The position numbers were made by a program, and so were the translations under genes. A DNA stretch of 60,346 nt from Vermamoeba vermiformis. Taxonomy: Eukaryota; Tubulinea; Echinamoebida. Where the stretch lies: NCBI GenBank assembly GCA_045837725.1, contig JBEWZL010000100.1, forward strand, positions 1 through 60,346, read 5' to 3'. The notes under the pieces were generated by a model that did not search any database, had not been told where the DNA came from, and worked only from the letters and a program-made list of their open reading frames with translations. Shown in pieces: positions 47,143 through 58,123 of the stretch. Numbering within the stretch: the stretch's first letter is position 1; every line of letters starts with the position of its first letter.

Positions 47143-49321
47143 TTACATAATGTTTCGGAGGTGAGCCTCAACGAACAACTTGAACTTGGAAAGAAATCGC
47201 TCCACGCAATCCAAAAATATTTTAGCTTTGATTTCCACCTAAGTAATATTCGATTAATATGCATTATATTTTATCTTTAATCATAATACGAACCTTTTCT
47301 TCATTCGGTACGTTTTCTATCATAGCGTTTTCTGCATCCATATCGATCTCAGTCAGCTCAATATCGATCAACTGGTTCAACCATACATGCTCGAACTTAT
47401 TTTGTGGCAAAATAAGCTCTTCTAAGCACCGTTGAATGGTTGAAATAATTTCTTCGAAAAATTCCGATTTTTTTTCGTGTACTGACTCTGCAGCTACATT
47501 GACGAGTGTTTTCAAATACTTAACTATTAATAGTCGAATATGAGGACACCAAGCCAATGCTGTCTTTTGATACTCATTCGTAATCGCGTCGTGTAGCTGT
47601 CTTTGCGTTAATTTTTTGGGGTTCCAAATTAGGCAATCGTACGTTTGACTTACGCTTTTAATTCCGCGATCCTCCATGTAGCGTAATCCGTTAATAATTT
47701 TTCCCTTGGAGCTGTTGTAGCTGTCTTTCAGGACCTCAAACACGTAGTCAATCAATCGTTGACAGTTGACGCCGCCACAGACTCTATTTGCTGAAAATCG
47801 AACTAATGCAATAACTACGGATCAATCTCGATTACTAAATAAGGAAATGAGCCGTTCAAACCTTTGGCTAATTCAGGATATGAAGGTTCTTCGTGGAAGT
47901 GTCGTTGAATATCTTCTTCTAGGGTAGTAAGTTGCGTGATCGATCGTGAATGAAATCCGCTCATCAATTCTTGTACACGCGTGACGGTCGCTACCAAACA
48001 CGTGGCTTTAGATTTCGGTGAAATTTCGTTGACTTCGGGGACGTCAATCTTTGTCATTTTAAAGCTCAATTTTGGAGAGTTGAAACTCCATCCTAATAAT
48101 ATTATATATTAATGGCTTGTTATATGTTATATTTTGTAATTACCGTTGCTACTGGATAGAGAATTGGGTCCGGATCCATTGGATCTTCGACTGCCTTTCA
48201 GATCGATTGGTTCAGTAGCACTGCGTGGACTTGATATTGCCTTTTTAGGTAATACTACATCGCCTACACTAACTTTCGTAAGTCGAGCGTTCTTAGTAAT
48301 GTAAAGTTTTGGGGTCCATGCTGTCGAACTGCTTTGCATGTAGTGCCTATGTGGCGCAATAGTCTTTTTTGCAATTTTTTTGCGTAGTTCTGATAAATGC
48401 GATTGTAGGTCATGTAAATTGACTATAGGACATTTCAAATCATCGGTTGATTGAGGTTGCTGGATCACGTTGCCGATCTTAAATTGAAATACTAACATGG
48501 CTACCTCTTGATCGGTGCCATTGACCTTCAAATAATGAGTGTGTTCGAGACATTCTATATGCACTAATTTATATAGTTCTTCCCATCGCCTATCAATTAG
48601 ATCTGCCAAATTATTCATGACGTTTGTTTGCGACAGTGCAGATCCGTTAGATCTAGTCAAAAAAATGTTAAATCAATATAATAGCGTATATATTACATAC
48701 TTTAGTGATACCGATGATGGCCGTTGTTTTTTATCGTGGATTATTGATGAAATATTTGCGCGGTGTCCTTCATTTGTCAAAGGTCCTTTTATAGGTGCAC
48801 CTCCTGAGTGGTTAATCCATTCGTGAGTATGCTCTAATGATTTCTTATATTCTTCTTCTATAATTTTGTATTCTGCTTCAAAACTGTCGCAAATCTGCGA
48901 GACGAATTGAACGAAATCTGAATCCATCTCCACCAGTTTACATTTTTTGTGCAGTTCTAGGTATAGTGAGCATAATATAGTCTTTTTCTCTTCATTATCG
49001 AAGGTCATTTGTCGCAACTCTTTGTACTTAGAGCACAAAAAGGTAATGAAATCTTGATCCCCTGTCAACTCTTCAAAAAATTAAATTGGCTTTATTTGAA
49101 TAATTATAATTACCTTTTTTAATATCAGAAAAATTGCTTTTAACCATATCAAAGAAGAAAGGAAACCGCAAATCGCATAAAACCAAAATTGTTTTTTTGC
49201 GATCTTGCCTGTCCATAGCAGGAAGGTGCTCCATACATTCTAACGCTATCTTATTGTCTTCAACAGATAAATTAACATTATTGTCCAATTTGGACTTTAA
49301 ATCAGCCCAGCTGTGGTCCAT
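47143..49321 (-). CDS. Hypothetical helical protein, about 600 aa
   Basis: Starts MDHSWADLKSKLDNNVNLS at 49321 and ends ...EAHLRNIM at 47143, with about six exons. It looks mostly alpha-helical with acidic and Leu-rich helices (KTILVLCDLRFPFFFDMVKS, LYLELHKKCKLVEMD, LIDYVFEVLKDSY, IISTIQRCLEELI), a Ser-rich middle (SRRSNGSGPNSLSSS) and a helical tail. No GTPase, kinase or zinc motif is seen. The C-terminal bundle might suit a dynamin-effector-like or scaffold role, but I cannot support a family. Its start lies only 21 nt from the stop of the upstream gene. Confidence 0.6.
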
Positions 49322-49342
49322 GATTTTATTGCAATAATTATT

Positions 49343-50125
49343 TTACACGCCAGAAAGAAGCCAAACTAAATTGCTGCGGCAAGAAGCCGATATACGCGGT
49401 ACAAACTGCGCATATAATACTGATATTACTTCGCGAATCCAATTAAGCCTCATTGGATTCAGATCCGGATTTGTTGGTTCCGTAGGCAAGCTTATTCCGC
49501 CACTAATTATTTGCGATGTAATAACTTCGATATCCTCTGTTATATTATTCTTATAATTTAATAATCTGCTTTCTAAACTGCTTGATCCAGTCAATTCTTT
49601 TTTTTCATCGGATTTTACAAACGGCAATCCTTTTTAATGCGAACTATTAACGTCATAAATATTAATAAAAATGCATATACTCACCACTATTCCGTAAGTT
49701 TGTTTTGTTGAGTACTTTAGAGCACATCTCTGACACGGACGAAGAAACGATGTCCGTGGCGACGTTAATAAATATCTTCTCGCACTTTAAAGGATTAATT
49801 ACGCCTTATAATTCATATATAATAAACTTACAATTTCAGTCCAGCCTGGAGCTCGATTATTTGGCTGCATTGCCCCGAGAAAAGTGACAACGAGATCTTC
49901 AGTCACATAGACCCACACGTCTTGCTGAATTTTTGCTATTAATCGAGACAACTCTTCCTCTTATAATACATAATCTATCAATTGATCGTTTAATAATTAA
50001 TTAAATTCGAATTTACCACAAATTATCTGAATGTCACTTTTGATCTGCGTTTCTTCGTCGCTATTTATCGAGCTAATAGAACTTCTATGACTCTCCAAAT
50101 TATTATATCTCGATAAGTGCTCCAT
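49343..50125 (-). CDS. Hypothetical helical protein, about 200 aa
   Basis: Four exons from the ATG at 50125 (MEHLSRYNNLESHRSS) to a stop at 49343. Contents include LSRLIAKIQQDVWVYVTED, VSEMCSKVLNKTN, ESRLLNYKNNITEDIEV and LNWIREVISVLYAQFVP. It is mainly alpha-helical with no recognised domain. Its stop and the next gene's start are 21 nt apart on the same strand, and an AATAAA lies in that gap. The two may be a duplicated or functionally paired set; no homology between them is evident. Confidence 0.55.
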
Positions 50126-50305
50126 TATGTATTTTCTGTTGTTGGGGCTGAATCTGACAAAACAAAGTTGAAATTTGCCTGTTACTTTGGATGAAACATC
50201 ACGTGACGTCTAATCTGTGTAATTCATTACATTCTAAAGTGAGTTAAAGAGCCAAATTAGAAGAAATGTTGTTGGTCGGGGGTCAATCCGTTCTGCCGGC
50301 CTTTT

Positions 50306-53300
50306 TTATTTGTCAGCCTTTGAAGCCGCGTCAAGAGTAGCAATATAATTAAAATAACTATATATTACTTTTCTGCCTATTTTGGGATACTTCAGCTTGA
50401 TTTGCGACAAAGCAGTTCGCGTGATCTGATTCGGATACGCAACACCAGTGCCAGGGAACCCGTTCTGGAAATAACTCTTCAAAGTGAACAATGGACACTC
50501 TTCTTCTGAACGAGAGCTGGTGACAATTTCAGTGAATTTCTCCGTGCTCACAAGATTCGCTCCAGATCCAAATCCGGATTTGGCGAGGTACTTAACGAGC
50601 TTTGTGAACGACAAGCATCTATTGTATATGTGATATGTGCTTCCTATATTACTATCATTGCATAGTCCAACAATAGCACTCGCTGCAAAGTCGACAGGTG
50701 TCATGTCAAGTGTCACTTCTGCTACATCCGGAACTATTTTCAGTTTCAAGCACGTGTGCAACATTTTGCTAATATATTGTGCCATATTTGTTGCTCCGGT
50801 AATAGAATGTCCTATAGTGCATCGGTATTAGTCCTCCAGCTAGATTTTGTAGGAGTCAGATCCGCATACCTGTAATTGTTCCTAATCTGACAATAACGGT
50901 GGGAAGTCCTGCTTCAGAAGCACTTTTCACAAGCAACTCCGCGACTCGTTTAGAAGCCCTAATATTAATATTAATTCATTGTAAGGCCTTAAGGCGGATC
51001 AGATCTGAAAACTTACGCGTAACCACCAACAAATGCCAAATTGTCCGTTGATATTGCAGAAGTCTCGCTAAAGTCATTGTGCGAATTTCCATTGAAAATA
51101 CTAAGAGTTGACACGAAACAGAATAATTTCAAGTGATGTTTCGAAGCAATCTTCAGTGCGGTCTTTGTGCCTATGACGTTCGAAGCCCTAAGAGTTTCAT
51201 AAGGCAATATACCATTAACCTAAAAGTAGGTGTCAGGCACTATTTAAAATAATATGTTTTGTTGCCCGTACTCTTGCTCCATTGTGATAAATGATCGAAA
51301 CTTCCTTGCACAACACATCAAAATCCGTTTCGTTCAACCCGAAATTTTCCAGTTCCAAATCACCAGCAACCTATCATATAATATAATTGAGTATATAGTC
51401 CATAAAATTAATGTTATGTAACTTACGGGTATGACTCGGTCAAGATGCTTATTAACATTGTTCCAGATCTGGTACTCGGTCAATGTATCTTCCAATCGTT
51501 TCATCGCTTCAGGGCTCATAAAAGCCTTTTCTTGCTTCTCTTTTGTCCTAATTAGGCAATATACTTTGTAATTCTCTTTCTGTGCCAGTAACTCGTTCAA
51601 CAAAAACGCGCCGACGAAGCCAGTGACACCTGTCAACAAAATTGACGCGCCATCTCGGCTCTTTTTCTCGTACTGATGTGTTTTTATCGCTTCAATGACT
51701 TCACTTGGCAAGGCAGATTCACTGAACCAATCGTACTTGGGCTTGTCAACTTTGACATCTTGACCTTGCTGCTGCTTCATGACGTACTCGCCAATAGCAT
51801 TAATACTAACCGCGTTATTATAGAGCACGGATATAGGCACGTCGACTTTAAATCGCTGTTTGATCTCGTTAAGCAACTTTGTGGCTTTCACTGAATCAAC
51901 ACCCATTTCGACCAATGGCGTTGCTTTTCCATCACCAACTTCAATGTTCAAATCATTGGCAACGAGGTCAGCTATTTGTTGTTGGATCTGTTGTTGCATA
52001 TTGTCGTTTGTGGCCTTATATAGCTCGCGCATTTCGTCGCGGTATCGTTTGACCAATGACGCGCGGCTCAGCTTGAAACTTGGCGTTTGAAGTCCATTTT
52101 GTACCGTGAATGGGCAGTGATCTATTTTGATCGCTTTTGGAATTTCATATGGCCTTAAACTACCTTTCTCTCCGACCTCTTTCAGCGCTCTTAATACTCG
52201 TGTAATTAACTCGGGATTATTTGACAGCTGTTCATTAGTGTCACTAATGCCCTTCTCTTTTCGAAAGTCTTCGTAGGTCTAAGATGCTATAATTAGCACG
52301 TGATATACAGAGTCTTAATGTAAGGCTTACGCTGTCTTTCAAAACGACCACGCCGACCACGTAACTTTGAATGCTCTCGGCATAAATCCACAATTGATTA
52401 ACTAACGAACATTGCAATAGAATATTTTCGACTCGTTCAGGTGCAACAAATTCGCTTTGTGCCAATTTAAAAAAGTTTTTCCTTCGGTCAATAATTTTGA
52501 TCTTTCTCGTTCTAGGATTCAACTCGACAATGTCACCTGTAGTCGCGTAACCATCAGCATCATAATTCTCTTTGGAATTGATTTCATCTTTGTAGTAATT
52601 CATGACGCCTTCTCTTTCTAACGTCGGTTTGACCCACAATTCACCGCGTGGAAGTGGCTGATCGGTTGAAAAGTATCCGAGCTCGGGCACATCGACGAGC
52701 TTATACACGACTATAAATATGTTATATTAGGCGGCTACAATAAAATGATTAAGTTGCTTACGGTCTGCGTTTAGTTGACTGTCGATGGCAACGCCACCAA
52801 TCTCAGTGGTTCCGTAGCTGTCAAACACACCAACCTTGAAACAATCTTTCATCCACTGAATCACTTCGGGACTCGTCGGGGCACCACCAGTAGTAATACT
52901 CTATGGCGTCGTTAATTTAATGAAAAAATAGAAGTCACATCCGTACCCAAAGTCTGTCACATCCGAGCTTCATTTTGATTTCGTTATATAAGCCCTCGGT
53001 GATTTTCTCGGGGTCTTTGTCGGGATTGGCTTTAAGAGCTAGATCTAATGTCTGAATAAAGTCCGTGTACATCTGATTCCACACTCTTTTGAACGGGATC
53101 AGATGCGGACCACTTAAAAATTAATAATTGTCGTTTACCTTGGAGGACAACTCAAAAATGTCGGCCTCAATACGGCGATATCTTCAAACAGCGTGTCCAT
53201 ACTCTACCAGATGAATAACATTAGAATATTCCTTCGTGTCAAACCGACAGATCTGACCACGTGCACAGCGTGTCAAAATGTCAAACTAATGATGACACTT

Positions 53301-54792
53301 ACGCCGTTGAAAATGCCTAGCCTGCCACCGCTGGCGAGAGTAACATAAGCTGATCTTCTGGCAGTAGCGTGAGCGAGTGGACCGAATGAAATGGTCACTA
53401 CTGGCAAACTGCCCGTACGCCACGGACGAATGTCTCGATTCAAATGTTTATCGAGCACGATAATACCCTAGCAGTCCTCTATAAATACGAAATTTCACTG
53501 AGTTTACGAACTTACTTTCGGCTTGCCAGTGCTGCCAGAAGAGTAGGTCAGTGTGATCATGTCATCCGGTTTGAGCGGAATAATTGGCCTTCTATCAGCT
53601 TTGCCCTACAAAAAAAGTATAGTTAACACTAATATATAAGACTAATAATAACGTACTATTGCTAAAATTTCGTCCCATTTAAACAGCTCAACTCCGACGT
53701 CCTTGAGTTCAGCATGAATAATCTCAAAGTCCTTAATGATATTATCCATGCAAATTATAGTATTAAAAGCTGGCGTGCTCTTCTGTTTAGCTATTTCCAC
53801 GAACTAAAAATCAAAGTTAATTTAATCGGGTAAAATAAGTCAAAACTTACCACTGGCAATTGTTTTTCGGTTGTAACAAGGCACTGGATCTCAGCGTGTT
53901 GAACAATATGAGAAGCAGCAACAGCATCTATATGGCGTATGTTAATACGAGATTGATATTTCTTAAGTTGCGTACCATAGTTCCAATGGATCGGCACCGA
54001 TAAAAATCCACCAAAGACACAACCTAAAAAGAAATGTTAATACAAATCAATAAATACCATTATATAATATACCTATGTCAGTAACAAACCATTCCACGCG
54101 ATTAATGCCACAAATACCAATGACACTTCGCTTTAGTCACGATCGGTTAGTTTGTAAATTGTATTTGGAATTCTATCGCTTACTGTTGGAAATTTAGATA
54201 ATAGGCCTGAGCTAAAGTCTCGCGTCATTTCGTATGCCTGTTGATACGAGATCCACTTGTATTTCATGTTGTCTGAAGGATCGCGAGTGCCATAAAGCTT
54301 TCGTTCGCGATATAACATCATCCAATTCCTTATTTGGTGGTTAAATACTGTCGCTATGATTAAAGATACTGGCTTACTCTATTTGGTCAGCAAAGGTTGG
54401 AGCGGCAGTTGGCTGAGTCACCATTGAGGCTAAATTTCAAATAATATTAAAAGTCAAATCAAGGGTCGTAATTTTTCGTATAATTTTATTAATTAATAAT
54501 AGATTATTATTTTGGAATAGTACTTACGAATTGCACCGACTACTGGATGCGGATGTTGTCCTTGACATTCAGCACAAAGATCATAGGACGAGACATCTTC
54601 ACCACACTCCCAACAGACCCATCTATTTTCATTTGGCTCTATTCTACGCTTACAACCGTCACAAGCGTAGTTAATCTGGCCCAAGATCCTAACGCCCTGA
54701 TTATTTGTTCCATCAAGCCCAATGATAGGTACATCGAGGTCCTTGATATCTTTAATATCCTTTTTCTTATGGTGTGGATGCTCGTTGCCCAT
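50306..54792 (-). CDS. Carboxylate reductase-like enzyme with N-terminal ZZ zinc finger (ZZ - adenylation - carrier - thioester reductase)
   Basis: Starts at 54792 (MGNEHPHHKKKD) and ends at 50306. Order: ZZ-type zinc finger (ACDGCKRRIEPNENRWVCWE then YDLCAECQGQHPHP); acyl-CoA-synthetase-type adenylation domain (LTYSSGSTGKPKG near 53.55 kb, DSYGTTEIGG near 52.8 kb, GYATTGDIVEL, IKIIDRRKNFFKLAQ); carrier domain with the phosphopantetheine Ser in LVEMGVDSVKATKLL (near 51893); NAD(P)-binding thioester reductase (ILLTGVTGFVGAFLLNELL, YHNGARVNG, VGGYAASKRVAELL). This is the A-T-R layout of carboxylic acid reductases, which turn a fatty acid into an aldehyde using ATP and NADPH. The ZZ finger is not part of known members. 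Many short introns; exon joins are mostly clear. Confidence 0.87.
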
Positions 54793-55261
54793 CTCTGTTG
54801 ATTTAAATTTAGTCTATTTTTCTTCCCGCCTAAGCCACACAACAACATTAATTTTACTGAACATAAATGCCTAATCAATAATATCTTCGTCCGATATGTG
54901 AGCAACCTGCAGAATGGTAAATTATTGGTTACAAGGTAAGATCGAAAGTTTGTTTTCCTGTAGTCAACAGACAAAATTAGAATAACTAACTTAAATTTTA
55001 ACGTTGATTTTTTTCAATCGAATTATAGCCTTTATTTCATAATTAGGGTGGAACAAAATATTTGGAGCAGATCGTGAACACAAAGCTTATCCTTTCTATT
55101 AAGGACTAGGAGCACCTGCACTTGCGTAACTCTGCAATGGTGATACGCTTTCCCGAACGAAATCTATGGTGGGTCACAAGCGGGTGCAGAAAATGCCAGC
55201 CAGAAAATAGAAGCTCCGCCGTTGTTCGATTGTCATCAAATTGAGCAACAACGCTAATACC
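54793..55261. promoter_or_regulatory. Divergent promoter region
   Basis: Lies between the reductase (-) and the EGF-repeat gene (+) and so holds both promoters. The minus-strand frame at 54639-54974 overlaps it but only shadows the ZZ exon. I see no other gene. Confidence 0.5.
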
Positions 55262-56960
55262 ATGCGTTATATATTATCATTTTTTGCCTTAGTGTGGCTA
55301 GTTTGTAATCAAGCAAACGCTGACGGCATCACTTGGTCACGTTCGATCATCTCAGCATCCAATTCACTTCCAAGCTCTACCAACACTTCTGTATATACAA
55401 CCACGCTATCTAAGTATTCACCTCTATCTCCTAACTTTTCATGGAGAATAAACGATACCTTTGGCGATTGTAAGTCTGGATCGAAGGTTAAAATTATAAT
55501 GCTACCTTTGGTTCACATCTATCTGTGAAATTAAACTTACTTTTTAACTATCTCCAGGCTCCGCTGTTACTCTATCACCTTCCTATGGCAACTTTATCTC
55601 ATCAGTAGACGTTACAGTGCAAGTCAATTGGACATTGTACAACGTTGTCACGACAAGCCAATGCACCATCGTTGCACAAACTACTGATGGCCAGACCGCG
55701 TTATTAACTGTAAATATAGCGGTAACTTCGAGTAAGATTTCTTATGGTTTTGTCAAACCCAACGCCGGTGACATTATTGCTGACATTTTTTGGCAGCTTT
55801 GTGCAACTATCAACCAGATCCGTTCAGATTTTGCAAAGCGAAACATCTTTCTGTCAATGTATATTGCAAGAACGATACTGGCGTTTGCACTTGCACGGAA
55901 AACCATTTTGGACTTATTTGTCAGTTCTGTGATCCATCAGTAACATGCTCCGGTCGAGGTACTTGTGATCAAAATGCAAAGTGCGTTTGCGAACCAGGAT
56001 ACTATGGAGGCGTATGTGATGAATAGTATTGATATATAAATACAATATTAATCCGAACTCGTTGCAGGACTGCTCCGTGACTTGCAACCGAACCACAAAC
56101 TGCTCCGGCAATGGTAATTGTCTTCCGAATGGCTCTTGCAAGTGCGACGATGGATTCGTGTCTAGTGTACGTATCTACACCTTTTTATTATCATTTAAAC
56201 TAATTCAGGTATTAATCCGCTTCAGGACTGCTCGATCCAATGCTCACGTGCAGTCAATTGCTCTAAAGCGGGCGACTGCAGAGCAGACGGCACTTGTACA
56301 TGCGATTGGTATGCTTTTGGTGACAAGTGTCAATACAAAAAGTGTCCTAAGTGCGTTCACGGCACGTGCAATCCACAAACGGGTATATGTGACTGCGAGG
56401 CCAACTGGTTTGCGGACACGTGTAATGTTTATTGCAGCAGAGAAGAGACGTGCAATGGACACGGTACTTGCAACAGATATGGAGAATGCATTTGCGACGA
56501 TAACTACTACGGACTCAACTGCACTCGTGAATGTTCAGCCACTACTTGCCTTAATGGTTACTGCACGAGTTCTGGCGGATGTAAATGTAACCTTGGATAC
56601 TACGGACCTAGGTGCGACAAGTACTGCAGTTCAAGTACCTGCGACATGGGCACTTGCGACCAAAACACAGGTACGTGCACCTGCTTTAGCAACTACTTTG
56701 GCAGCGAATGCAGAACACGTTGCGTTGCTTCGGAGTGCTTGAATGGAGGCAGATGTGACGAGAATGGTGCTTGTGTGAACGATGGCGCAATCACTGGCTC
56801 AGAAAATGACTCGCTTAGCACAGGTGCAATCGCAGGTATTATTGTTGCAGGAGTGGCAGGCATTGTAATTGCCGTCGTTGTAATTGTCGTAATTGCCCGC
56901 AAACGCAAGGCTCGTGTTGAATACGTTGATGGCTATCAATTGCTAAACACAAAGAAATAA
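55262..56960 (+). CDS. Type I membrane protein with EGF-like repeats
   Basis: Five exons (55262-55469, 55558-55731, 55797-56011, 56068-56166, 56226-56960) join in frame to 476 aa. A signal peptide (YILSFFALVWLVCNQANA) is followed by a beta-rich N-terminal domain with glycosylation sites and then about eight EGF-like or tenascin-like repeats of the form C-x-G-x-G-x-C-x-C (CSGRGTCDQNAKCVCEPGYY, CNGHGTCNRYGECICDDNYY). One helix (GAIAGIIVAGVAGIVIAVVV) precedes a short basic tail (RKRKARVEYVDGYQLLNTKK). It should sit in the plasma membrane as an adhesion or receptor protein. The tail has a YxxL-like signal (YQLL). No kinase domain. Confidence 0.9.
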
Positions 56961-57795
56961 AATTTGCCTATTGTGACGAAAAACATTGAAGGTAAACAAT
57001 CCATGACGATTTATTGACCCGCACGGAAGATCCACGTTGAGGAGCCACAATCCGCCACGTTAGACTGAGTCAGCATATCAATAACGCGCCTATAAAACAT
57101 TGCCTTCTGTTAATTCGCGATTTAAATTGATTGCGCACGACGCACCAAGCCAAATTTCGAAAGATTTAGTTTCGTCTCCTCATCTCCCTCTAATGATAAA
57201 CCAACAATCGATGCTGAAATAAGAGTATGTATTTATTGCTATCGGGCTATATAAGCACGCGTGGAGCTTAATCGGCAGTACGGGCAAAGATCGAGGATGT
57301 AAACAGCTCGAAACATCAATAAGGATTGTAACTGGTAAATATCCATCAAAAATATTTTTAGAAAATGTCTTTGTTAGCTTTTATGCTATTTTAAGCGGCA
57401 AGAGTGATTTTAAGGCTCCTCCTTTCAATTAATTAATTTCGTAAATCTGCTGATAGATTATTGTTCTCGGTCCCATTGTACCAATAAGCCAAACAAACAA
57501 TAAATTATAATGTCCAATAGACAGGCTCGCACGTACGAATAAAGCGAAGCAAGAACAAGAGCAAGCAAATCCGATGTAAATCCGCAATTCCAAGCACATA
57601 TTGCTAAATAAGACCAAATCGTCAATGGATTACATCGGTGGAATACTTTCAATCTCGAAGACGCAGAAACACGGGTGTTACATAATCCACATTAATCCAT
57701 GCGTGTCGATTGCCTTTTATGGTCATCGGAAAAATTAAGAAATGCAACTTTTGCCTATGCTTGGCAACTGCATTATCCCACCAAAATCTCGGCAA
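56961..57795. other. Long intergenic region with a TATA-like element at 57248
   Basis: This stretch holds no convincing protein gene. TATATAA lies at 57248-57254 in a GC-richer setting, so a transcript could begin near 57280, yet no coding frame follows. Minus-strand frames at 57429-57652 look random. It may be a non-coding RNA or an alternative promoter of the gene at 58124. Confidence 0.4.
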
Positions 57796-57799
57796 AAAA

Positions 57800-57807
57800 T
57801 ATAAATA
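57800..57807 (+). promoter_or_regulatory. TATA box of the secreted surface protein gene
   Basis: TATAAATA lies about 25-35 bp before the CAA-rich leader. It is the clearest TATA box in the window and fits a strong promoter for the codon-biased gene at 58124. Confidence 0.6.
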
Positions 57808-57831
57808 GGGGTGCGGCAACGCTCAATTATT

Positions 57832-58123
57832 CAACCAAAACAATAGAGAGAACAACAACTCTCGAACCAAAAACACAGCGCAGGAATAAAATAACAAACA
57901 GCTCTCAACTACAACTCGATCCGAAGAGTTTAACAGCTCATCATAAGAACAAGTAACAACGAAAGAACAAAAGAACTCACGAAGAACAAGAAGTAACGAA
58001 ACCAGATTCGAACAACAACAGCGAAAGAAAGAACAAAAAGTAACTCAGATCAACGAACACTCGAACAACAACTCACAACAACAACAACTCGCAACACTCA
58101 ACACTCGCTTGAATTAGCCTTTC
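57832..58123 (+). promoter_or_regulatory. Long CAA/GAA-rich 5' leader
   Basis: About 290 nt of purine- and A/C-rich, G-poor sequence with repeated AACAACAAC and GAACAA words and almost no self-complementary stretches precede the ATG at 58124. No AUG is free of an early stop in the leader. Unstructured CAA leaders are known to favour efficient translation in other systems; that use here is inference. Confidence 0.5.

Noticed and set aside
47815-48069. Treating this exon as a separate gene
   Set aside because: Splice signals and phase on both sides link it to the neighbouring exons of the 47143-49321 gene.
57429-57652. Two overlapping Cys/Leu-rich minus-strand frames
   Set aside because: Random-looking, overlapping each other, no splice or domain support.
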